Shown one piece after another: positions 50,309 to 61,200 of a DNA stretch of 64,000 nucleotides. The first letter of the stretch is position 1. The number at the start of each line of letters is the position of its first letter. Made by a program: the position numbers and the translations under genes. This stretch comes from Apus apus (Eukaryota > Chordata > Aves > Apodiformes > Apodidae), in the NCBI RefSeq assembly GCF_020740795.1, contig NC_067283.1:7281659-7345658 (forward strand), written 5' to 3'. The notes under the pieces were generated by a model, which did not search any database, was not told where the DNA came from, and saw nothing but the letters and a program-made list of their open reading frames with translations.

Positions 50309-53300
50309 AAAGTGCCACTGATACACCTGGTAATCAAAGTGCAAACAGTGGCAATACTCTCACTGCAGAACCACAGAGTTAAGGCATTAAAATAAAGGAT
50401 GAGGGGAAGTTAAGCCATGACCTTGTAAGCAAAAGCTCCCCACCATGAGGCAAGACTGCTCAGCAGCCATAGGGACAGGGTGGCCTCCCAGCAGCTTTCT
50501 GCTTGCCAGAATGGGCTGAGCTGCGACAGAAGCTTCAAATTGAAATGTGCTATTCCCACCCAGTAATGCTCAGAAGAGTTCAAAGCAGCAGAACAGCAGC
50601 TCTGGTGGTATGTCCTCTCCGGCCAGGTTTTCCTCTTCATGATGGCCACTGGCTGCTCCTGCAACCTCCTGGCCATTTCAGTCTGCTGTTTCCAACCAAG
50701 CTGTCCCTTGCCATTGTGGGCATTTTCCTACAGGCTCTTGAGTGAAATGGAGCCCTTTGCCTGCCAACTTTTGATCACCACATGGCTTTCCTTTTTCCCA
50801 TGCTTCAGCAAAGCCTTGAGGAGTTCCCCAAATGGCGTCCCCTCTTCTCTACGCCTTCCTCTCTCACTTCCCTAATCAATCTGGGCAGTGGTTAACACCC
50901 GGTTTCTGGGTGATTTGGCTGTTTGAGTTGATAGCCTTGCTGGATGAGAAATTAATAATTCATTATTCAGCTTTGCCATGATAATTTTTATAAAATACTC
51001 TTCACAGTTTTACACCCCAGAGTGTCTTCCCACTTGTGCCATAGCTCTGCCTTAAAGACTCTTTCCCAGCTGCCCTTCCATGCATTTCGAACCTGGAGTA
51101 GATGAAACCTCCACCATTTCAGGAGTAGCCTCTGGTGTTCCAGACAAGCTGGGTTGTTCCTCCTCTGCATTGCATTTCCCATCCATGAAGGAGTATGTGA
51201 ACAGCCTTTGGATTGACTGTGTAGGGAATCTGCCAAAGTCCAGTTAGGAAGTGTCATTGCACTGCACTGCTACAGCCAGGGCATGAATTGGAGGGCGTGA
51301 CCCTATCCATGAACCAAAAGACTGAAGACATGCTGCTTTTTGAGGCAGGCGAAGGGGAACCCAGCAAGTGACACTGCTGAGATTGACCAGACCAACCCCT
51401 CCTGATGCTGTGCAGCTGCAAGGGCACAACTGCCACTGTGCAAGCAGCGAGAAGTTTCTCCTGGCCTTATAAAGTTGGGGACACACTAGAGTAATTTCTG
51501 TACATAAAAATTTCAGTTCATATTCCCTGGGAAGATGGTAGATTTTTTTTGGTGCAGCTAATGCCATTTTACAGCAAGTTGTTGGTCTCTCTGGGACTAA
51601 TCTCACTTCTGCCTCGTGAATTGTGGTGTGCCCTGTGGTGCCTTGTTTACTTACTTCTGCAGTCATTCTTCAACAGAGCAGAAAAATACTCTGCTAATGT
51701 TTTGCAAGTCAAAAGCAGATTCAGAGTTAAAGCTGCCCGAGAATTTACTGAGCAGAAACCAACCTGCTTTGACGAGCTCTCCCACTAATGCACACTGATT
51801 TTCTAACCTCATTCATTCATTCATTGCGTGGCCCAAATCCAGCCTAGATTTGTTACGTGACTGTGGGATAATACTTGAAGTTGTGGACTTCTGTGAAAAA
51901 GGATTCTTCATGAACACACATCACAAGAGCCTGGGGGTCAGCTGGGGGTTTGGAGATGGTACTGCTGAAGTACTGACTGAGTCTAGACAATGGGTTTGCA
52001 GTTAGAGGTCTGGCTGTTCAAAGGGTGTGGACTTGCTATTGCATTTTCACTGATCATGTCATCATACTGGGTAGGCAGAGGACTCCTGAAGCTGGGAAGT
52101 GTGGCTCAAACCTGCCCCAGGTGAGAAAGCCAAGCACCATCTACCAACGCACACGGTATCACTCATGTCCAGTACAGGCAAATGTTCACTGTCTTCTGCA
52201 GTACTGCTGTTTGTATTATGGAGGAGGAGGCTGGGAGTCCATGGAGATGTTAGGCTGGAGACAGAACTGTCAGTGATGGAGGTTGAGCAGAGCTTTTGGG
52301 ATGTCCTTCAGAGACAGCACTGCCCAATGCAGCATGGTCCTCTCTGTCAGCAGTATGATAAAGCAGGAGAACATGCAGGCCTTCCAACTGCCCTTCACAA
52401 TGTAGGCAGTTGGTAAGGGAGATGTGGAGTCTGTTCCCTGACATTTGCCAAGCCACCTTCAAGGCTTTGACGTCTGTCTGCCACTGCCAGGAACCCCACA
52501 GCCTTGCTTGGCCTCTTTTTGTAGCAATGGCCTAAAAATCTTGTCTTTCTCAAACTCTGAAACCAAGATTTTTTCTCTTTCATATCTTCCCCAAGGGCTA
52601 GGAGGTCTTTAGCACAGGCCCAGCTAGATGTATGAGGAAGAAGCCTGGCAAATGGTTTAAATTAAAAACTATAGTGGTTGTGCCAACTCCTGCAGTCTGA
52701 GAGTGCCAAGATCCAGAACATGGCTGTTCACCAGCATTTGGCAAGGCAGTGACATCTTGTCACTGCCATCCTTGAGCACTGAGGCCCACACAGGTACACC
52801 GACCAGTTGGTTGGGACAGGATGCAAAGCAGTGTGGGAAAGCAGAGGGAAGACTGCCAAACCTTTCCCAAGGAGAGTCACAGCCACGTTTCTTCAAAATC
52901 ACCTACTCCATCGTGACATTACTTCTCACTGCAAACAGAATGAAGTCTCCAAAGCCATTTACCAGTCACACTGGTGTGTGACATAGGTTCTGTATCTGGG
53001 TATCCCAGTCTGTGCAGGTAACACGGAGTGTATGCAGGAACTCTCAGAAAGGAGAAAACTGTCCACTCCCAGTAAAGTGTGGTCCTGACATAGAAAGCTG
53101 TGAGTGCTTTTGGAGCTAAGTGCTGACTGTTGGGAAGGTGCCTAGAGCTGGAGGGGAAAAAAAAAAAAACACATAAAAAAAAGGAAGTCTGTTTTTACAT
53201 TTAATTCCTCCTGGGTCCAGAGAAGCAGGGTTTTACATCTTCATTATAAATAAGCTATGCAGCAATTACCTACTGGAATCCATCACCAGTTTCATCCCTT

Positions 53301-56300
53301 GGTGGGAAGAACCTGCAGGTAAACTATGGCCAGCTTTACATTTGAAAGCATTACCATGCTAGACATGTTAGTTAACAGTTCAAGGATCCTTTTGTGGAAC
53401 TACACATTATTCCTAGCTCAGTGCCATTCTGCTGTCTCCTTTTATTTCAGAGACTGCTGCAGGGCAGCAGAGTTTTCTACCCAGAAGATCATGCAGATGG
53501 ATTGTACTGATGCTCCCTTCCCTGTCTGAAAGTTTTTTCCACTGCCAGTCTTCCAAGCTCTTCCAGTGTTTCACCTTCTTTACAAAATGCACCCATCTTT
53601 GCTGCTGGATGATTGTTGGAAACATTAAAAGTGGCTCCAGCTGTTACACAGGAGTATCACTGCAGCTTCCTACACAAGTTCATGTTTGGTGGACTGGCCA
53701 AAATGATGGTGCTCATTGCCCTGATATGCTATTTGCATATCAAAAATATATTTTAATAATGAGTTGCAAGAGACAATGATTGGAGCAGCCACAGAAATTA
53801 ACTAAAATGACATGTTCCTCTCTGGGACATGGTCCAAAGCTTATGTCCAGCAGCCATCAAAATGGTATTGCCTTCTGCCTTTGTCCATTAGTCTCCAGTA
53901 AAAATACAACTGCAGGTGTCTTTCAAGATGAGAACCTTTATCTTCTGCCATTTCCAAACACTGGAAAACTAAGTGGCTGGAGTCAGTCATGTAAGAAAAG
54001 GGAAAAGGAAACTGTGAGCAAGTACAAACTAGAACCAAACAAATTGTTATTTGTATTTTATTTGCTTGACAAAAATAGTCTAGGAATACAAAGAACTTTT
54101 TTGCTGAATATAAAAATGACATTTTCTTTCCAGGTGTCCATAGAAATACTGGTTTATTTAAGAATAAATACAAAACCTGCAGAATGCCTTAATTTGATTT
54201 TGCTAAAAAGCTCTCTCATTACAGAAAGGATAGGGGGAAAAGGGTGAACTAGTTCCTCTTTATTTCAATCTTGCTGCTTTAATTCAATGTTGCATTATGA
54301 AGCAACAAACAAAAACTCATAGGAAAAGTTCCTGTGCCTACAAAGCCTTAGAAATGCAACACTGGGCTGAGGAATAAGGACATGGACATGAAAGGATTTT
54401 CATCTCTAAAAAAAACTGGATAAATTAAGAGTTTAGGAATATTTGCATTCTCTCACTGCTTGATGATAAGCAGTGGTACTTATCTTTTGCAGGGCTGATT
54501 TCCAGTGGCAGAGACCTACCAACCCGAAGTGTGCTCCCTCCCCGGGAGGCTGAGCAGCAGCAGCACAGGTCACTCCAGGTTAGAGAGTGGGCTGGAGACT
54601 GGGTGGTAAAAGAGGAGGATCTGGATTTAATATTATATACTAAGTGCAATGCCAGGTTCAATAGACTGTTCCTGGCGTTCCTCACTACCTACGATTTCCA
54701 CTTAGTCTTATTAGGGAAAGTTCTCCATTAAACAAAATAATTGTAAACCCCATTTTTAATACCCACAGTTAATTATGGTACAAACTAAAGTGCTGCTTCC
54801 CAGATTTTCATCTTAAGACTTGTATCCTCGAGGTTCATTTTTCCAAATGGCATAATTCTTGCAGAGAAGAAGATCAGTGCCCTCCCAGATTGCACTGTCT
54901 ATCCCTCCTGCAAGCTCACAGGGATTTGCAGATGCCCAGCATTCCTGACAGCCAGGCTCCCTATATATCCAAAAGAAATCTGAAGAGCATGAATATTACA
55001 ATTACCAAAGGTGTGGTTTTTTTTTTTTTTTTTAAATAAATCTGTCTGTATTCAAAGTAAAAATAAAACAGAAATTTCAAAATTTCCTGAGGTGCTCTTT
55101 TTGATCAATTAGAACCCTGGCTTCCTTTCAGTTTAGGCATTTACTTTATAGTACAATGCAAAATATAGACTTCATTGTGAACAGTACAAAAGCTTTTTTT
55201 TCCAGATGGGAATGCCAGAACATTTCCATTGTTTTTTCTCAAACATATTTTCTAGCAAGTATGATTTTCTGAAGCAGTTAATCTTCAGTGGAGCTGTATT
55301 CTCTCATAGAAAAGATGACTGTTTTCATTTTTTTTAGCACTAGAAATTATGTAGTCCTATAATTTTCACATTTATGTTTTCTTAGTTCTGCTTGAATCTT
55401 CCCAGTTTTTTACAAAATAAAATAAAAAGCATGTATGTCCTCCATAATTCCCAGTGGAAGTGTCTACTCATGATAAACCATCTAACCTGGGTCCAGTCTA
55501 GGCTGAATGGTTAAGCTGTATGTTTTTCATGTATTTGGGTACTTAGGCAAGTTCTGAAACAAAATAAATGCTGGTGTTGAAGGAAGAGAAAGCACAAATG
55601 AAAGGACAGTCTATAGAAGCACCACCTTTGCAGAGATATTGGAAAGGCAAAGTTTGGTCATGACTCACAAGAACAGAACTGACAGTGTGATCAGTTGGCA
55701 GGTTTAAAATGAGAGGGGGGGGAAAGAGGAAGCTTTTCCTTTCCAGAAAGAATAACCAAACTGAACTGACTGTGCAAAGACCTAGTGGAACCCAAGAGGG
55801 TAAGTTAAATATGGATTGGCTGAATGACTGGAGCACAGGTCTGATCCACAGCCATCAAACCCTGGTCTCACTGCAGGCTCTGGTCAGGAGCAACCCAAGC
55901 CCTGTGCTGTGGGAGGCTGTGCCAGTGGGAACTGGCATTTCTCACCCTCCTCCCAAAAGCTCACAGCTCCTCCCAAAAGCTGTGGTAGCGGCTGCTCTTA
56001 GAGGTAGGGACACTCCTCATCTTTGCAAAAATTCAGCCAAATCACACAGATGCCCAATTCTATAAACAACAGTATAAATACACACTCCTAGCTCCATATA
56101 CAGAAATCTGGAAAAGCACACTGAGCTACACACAGCTGGGGATCCAGATATATTCAGCCTGAAAAAGCCAGCTTCATAAATCAGGAAATTAAAGGTAAGT
56201 GTATTGCAAGAGGAATTTTTTAGGCATCTTCCTCAAAAAGATACTGTGCTAGATACTACTTCTTAATATGCATTTTTGTTAATAATCTGTTAAATCTCAA

Positions 56301-57324
56301 CTATAAAACATGCTGTGCAACATGACTGAACGAATATTGCTGTGAGAAATATTTTCCCCTTGCTTGAGTAATTTACATTTGTAAGCTAATGTAAGTTTTT
56401 GTATTAAATAATGTACTGTGTGCAATTTTCTTTCTTGTAAGGCACTTTGAAGCTTTCAAAGGGTACTTTAGGTTAATAAATAATATGGTATTCTTTGCCA
56501 GAACTGTAGGGCATTTCCCATAAGTTCTGATTTTTTTTTGCCAGAATTGCAACACGTTGCATGCCAAATCCTGCACACAAATGTTCTACATGTGGCAAAT
56601 ACACATTGGCAACGGCCAGAGGCATGGCATTCCTGGATTTCTTAGAGATCTGAGTGGAGGAAGAGAAAGAAGTGGGAAGGAATAATGAGGGAGGGCAGAG
56701 AAAAAAGAATGGCGTCTGTACATCCGTCTAAAAAATAATTTAAAAAAAGACAAAAAAACCCCAACACCATACCCAGAACAACCCATAACCCACACTTCAT
56801 TATTTTCCAAGACTGAACTCTTTGCTGTGTGCAGCACAAGCTCACAGGTACCCAGAGCTGGGTCTTTAGTTTTCCTTCAGTTATGGAAATCAGGCCTCCA
56901 TTTCTGAGCTAACTGTAGGTTCTGCAAACCCAGACGTTTGGAAGGGTCAAAACACCTGCAGTCCTTGCTTCTGCAAGCACGTGCTAACGTGAACAGAGAG
57001 GCTGGGAGGTTGGAGAAGCATGGCCAGGATCACCACTATTTAACAGGCTGTGAAAAATGAATCCTCTCCTTCAGGCAGTTGTGAATGCACTTCATATGCC
57101 CCATGCTGCTGGGAATAAACCAAGACCAATATATATGAAGAGCAAACACTTGTCTTTTTGCAGTGTCCCCCACAGATATCTAGGCTCCCATTTCTGTAGC
57201 TTGGAAGAGGAGTGGAAAGCAGTAAGACCCAGAAATGAATCCGTGTATTGGGCCACATATCACATAGGTTAGAGTACTGAAGGATACCAAGAGTTTAAAA
57301 TGTATTTGGATATAATTTTCTTGA
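50309..57324. other. Intergenic DNA downstream of XRCC2
   Basis: About 7 kb without recognisable genes. Simple runs include A14 near 53,157, T16 near 55,017 and a 19-bp imperfect duplication (ctcctcccaaaagctcaca/ctcctcccaaaagctgtgg) at about 55,949-55,985. The 155-codon plus-strand frame at 53,780-54,247 has no recognisable domain. Part of the right end may belong to the XRCC2 3' UTR if the transcript is longer than assumed. Confidence 0.5.
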
Positions 57325-57563
57325 TTTAATCTATGTATTAAGCACAAACAGGTTATTTCAGCGTTCCTCACTAGTTTGGACTGAATCTCTGCAGTAATTA
57401 AAAAATTTCACCATTTCCTCTTTACTAAATGTTAAGAAAATAGTGACGAAAATTCTTAATCAGGCAGCAACAACCAACTAGTTTAAAAGGTACTAAAAAC
57501 TACTTAGACCTAATCAGGCCTTAAGTACTAGGATTTGCTACACATTTAAAAAACAAACTGAAG
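57325..57563 (-). other. XRCC2: Putative XRCC2 3' UTR with ATTAAA signal
   Basis: The first polyadenylation-type hexamer after the stop codon on the minus strand is ATTAAA at 57,330-57,325. No AATAAA was seen on that strand until about 54.26 kb. The extent is therefore a minimum guess; longer 3' UTRs are usual for this gene in mammals. Confidence 0.35.
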
Positions 57564-58279
57564 TTAAAACTGAACTCCACATTCTGCAATACTAAATGAA
57601 CGTTTCACTACATGGTTTCTTTTGAGGTGGCAAGAAACGACTGTAAAACCTTTGCTGTTGCCAGAAGTGCATTGCTTAGAGAAAAATATCCTGTGGGTTA
57701 CCATTTGTTGCCATGATTTACAAAGATAAGGTCTATAGTCAGTATCAGTTTCATGCTGAAGTTTTGAAGGATAAAAGCTTTCTGTGGCATTGGTAGATTT
57801 CTGCATAAGTGTCTGTGTTGTTGCAAAGAGGGCTAAGTGATGCTCTCGCACGAGCTTCTCAAGCAAGTGAGCACATTTCTTCAGATTCAGCTCCTGCAAG
57901 GTAAGACTCTCCCCTCCATTGCTTCTGTCTATCCAATAAAAAGCTGATATGCTATCTAAAATCAAAAGGCAGAGGGAGGGGCGAGAGCAAAACATGTTTT
58001 CTAAAGAGTAGAGTGTGAGGAGGAGCTGGGTGCTACTATTGCAGTTCACCAGAAAAAGCCTTGCCAGGCACTGCTTTATCACCTCCTCTGCCCCCTGTGC
58101 CAGCCTGTGCTCCAGAATGGTAACCAGACGCAGCAAATCGAAGTGGGAATCAGTGTCAATGAACATGACTTCCACTTGCAGTCCTCCTCCTGATTTTGGA
58201 ATGATGCAGCGGGCTATTAGGTGATAAAGCATTTCTGTTTTTCCCGTTCCTTCTGCACCATGGAATTCAATGACATCTC
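57564..58279 (-). CDS. XRCC2: XRCC2 exon 3 (last exon, most of the protein)
   Basis: XRCC2 is a RAD51 paralog that acts in the nucleus with RAD51B, RAD51C and RAD51D (BCDX2 complex) to promote RAD51 filament formation in homologous recombination repair. The exon begins after a good acceptor (ttgttttttaacag, AG at 58,281-58,280) in the middle of a glycine codon, the same phase as in human. It encodes about 238 residues against a usual total of about 280, the rest lying in exons 1-2. Seen in order: the Walker A motif GAEGTGKT about eight residues in, [38 protein letters not shown], the Walker B-like [14 protein letters not shown] in the middle, [10 protein letters not shown], then [11 protein letters not shown], and the end ECGVQF before TAA (57,566-57,564). 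There is no frameshift or internal stop. The end differs slightly from human, which finishes with one extra cysteine. Similarity is highest around the ATPase motifs, and the region after FATTQT is divergent, as usual in this family. Confidence 0.97.
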
Positions 58280-61200
58280 CTGTTAAAAAACAAAGCAGCA
58301 AGCTGTTAGGCAAGAGCCTCTATAGCTCAGTTTTCAGTGCTTACTGAACCAATTTCACTATGCCAAGAATTTTTGAAAGCCTGATATCCATAAACTGGTT
58401 TAAATCCTAGTTAGTATCTACCAAGAGAAATTTTGTTTTCAAGAAAGGCCTATAAAGTGAAGAAAATCAACTGGGAACAAAGATTGAAAAAACCCTGCCA
58501 GCAGCATCTAGTACACCAACACCAATGGAAGCTTGGCAACTGGACTTCATCTTTCATTACATGTAGATGAAGGATGAAAAGGAACCTGCTACACGGAGGT
58601 GACTAAGAAACCATCATTTACACTATGTGCACAAAATTAAGAAATAAATGAAAAAGCCAAGTACAAGCGAAACAAAAGTTCATGTTAGAGGTCCAAATCA
58701 TGTTGGCACATCTACTTTTATAGCACAGACTGTCCTTCAGCCTTTCATGTCTGCTATATGCTTGTTCAATACCTGCACATGTCACAAGATACCAACAGAA
58801 ACCTGACCAGTAAAGAGAACACCAGTATATTCATTTAACACTAATAATATTTTCTGGTGATCATAATATGAAACTGCTTCTTTTGACAGGGGGGGACTCC
58901 CAGAATCCTTCAACACCAGGCAATAACTCTACTGGCTGAAGCAAAGTATCTTTGTTCACAAATGGACTCAGCCTAACTGCCTGATCCATGTGGGTCAATA
59001 AAATACATATCACATAAATTTAAAATGTTAAATAAAAAAAGCATGATGCTTTATTGGCAAACCCATTCTGTTGTTGGATGTGAATGCAAGATACTCTAAA
59101 GTCTTTTCCAAAGTCTTCTTACATCTTATGTCAGAGCAAGACTCTCAGAAACAGTTAATTTATTAGTTGCTATTTATAAATTTCCAATTTAGGAAACAAT
59201 TTATGACATTTTGAATTTTAGGCAGAAGGGTAAAGACACGCAGCAAGGAGAATCACACCACTGTAACTGCAGGAAGGTGAAATTTCCATGGCCTTAGCAA
59301 GTGCAAATGGCATAACAGTTTTTCATAGCGGGGACGAGAGAGTAGAGAATTAATTGCAACTTTACTTGAACATGTTTGTGCCTGGCTGAGTTAACAGGGT
59401 TTTTCAAGTAATTACTCAACTTCCAGAGGGTGTCCTTATTCATCAATGTGTATAATGTCAAATTGCAGCATGGGGTGAGGGGTGGAAGGCTCAGGGAAAA
59501 AAACCTAAGCTCTTACTTTACCCACTGCAAGTGCTGAACACGATTGACACCCAATGTGACAACTCTATCCATTTCAGTGACACTCAGACTGCCCGCCTGT
59601 CCATAATGAAATTCCTTGCTGCTCCACAACTGCAATTCCATTTTCCTGAATTTCTGATACTTTGGAATGTATTGAAGAGCTTGATTGTCTCCCAAGCCCT
59701 TAGTTCTCTCTTCTGAATGGATCTTCCCACTTTTGAGATGAAAGACGACACTTCCCATGACATAAATCTTCACCTTCTCTTCCTGTTCAGAGGTCACAAT
59801 GTCCACCCCTGCAGCTGCTCTCCTGTCACACAGACTGGGACAGTGACATACCAGCTTGGAAGAGCTCCTTTAATATGCGCTGAGTGGGTCATTCCTTCCT
59901 ATTTCAAGTCTATTGAAACATTTTACAACAATCGGGTGAGGCACCTCTGGTTAGGAAACAAAGCATATCTTCTGTCTGCCTCTGGCTTCAGCACTAAACT
60001 TCTGCCACTCTGACCGGTGTTTCTGAACCCAGACCACTCACTGAACTGGGGCACCATGCAATGCAGATTGCTGCACCTACCTTTACAGCAAAACATGGCT
60101 TGTTTCAGAAAAAAAAAACATCAGCTCTATACAGCCATTCAGAATAAGCAGTGGGAAAATTTGAGTTATTGCTTGGTAATGATTCAAAAAAGTTATTCTG
60201 TGAAATAAAAGCTTGAATTTATTCATTTGCAGATGTTCCATCAAGACTTCTGTGCTACAGAATAACACTGGATGAGGTTTTATTGGCTGAGCAAACAAAT
60301 TTATCTAAGTAAGAATTCTAAGTTGAATGACAAATCATTCTTAGGAGTTCTTGTAGTGGTGGTTTATAAATTTTAACAGCCAGCATCCTTCAAAGCTTGT
60401 TCAACATTGCTCAACAAGATACACATCCGGGTTGTAGTTTGACCAAAATACTTAAGTTACGCTAGAAAGAATAACAACTTGGACTGTAAGAAAACCTCAA
60501 GAGAGCTGGGGGTTTCTGTGCCTTCTTGATTATCAGAAAGGCTGCCCACAAGAAGAATGGCTGCAAACCAGAAGCCATTTATAGCAACATCTATAAATGT
60601 AAGGTTTCATTAAATTAGCAACCAGCCTGTTACAGTAAGATAAGAGGGGAAATTCATCCTTCTGGATCAGAGAGGACAGACCATGACACAGCAGAGGAGA
60701 AGTGTGGTCAGCAATGTTTGCAAGAAGCCTTTGACGCCACCACAGTAGGTCATGGAAGACACTTAGTGATCAGTACTAGCATCATCCATTAATGTCAAAA
60801 TAACTTAGAGAGGAGGATTAGTAAAAAGATACTGTCACAGGATGAAAACAGTCTGCGAGGCAGAGCAGAACAGAGACTTTAAGATGGAAGGAAGGCAAAT
60901 TTTCCTGTTAAGTGTTGCCCGGTGTTAAGCCTATCAGTAGATGATGTTCCATTAGCTTGGCAAAATGTATAGAAAATAAAGTTGGGGAGTTCATGCCAAC
61001 TTAAGATTGCCAAGATTTAACAGATCAAGATCAATGAGCAGAATGATTTAATACAAAATTCAGCACTGACAAATTGAAGGAGCCACCCAATACATTCCTT
61101 GGCTCACAGTAGCTTGAACTGGCCCACAATGGGCAGACTAGAGAGTACAACAGTCCACTGCTACACAATGGCATACAGCATAAACTAAATGATGTTGCAG

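Noticed and set aside
53780..54247. 155-codon plus-strand open frame
   Set aside because: No domain, no recognisable similarity and no splice or promoter context. A frame of this length is expected by chance in 64 kb searched in six frames.
59513..59806. 97-codon minus-strand frame considered as an XRCC2 upstream exon
   Set aside because: Its translation does not resemble the exon 1 or exon 2 peptides of XRCC2, and it lacks suitable splice sites.
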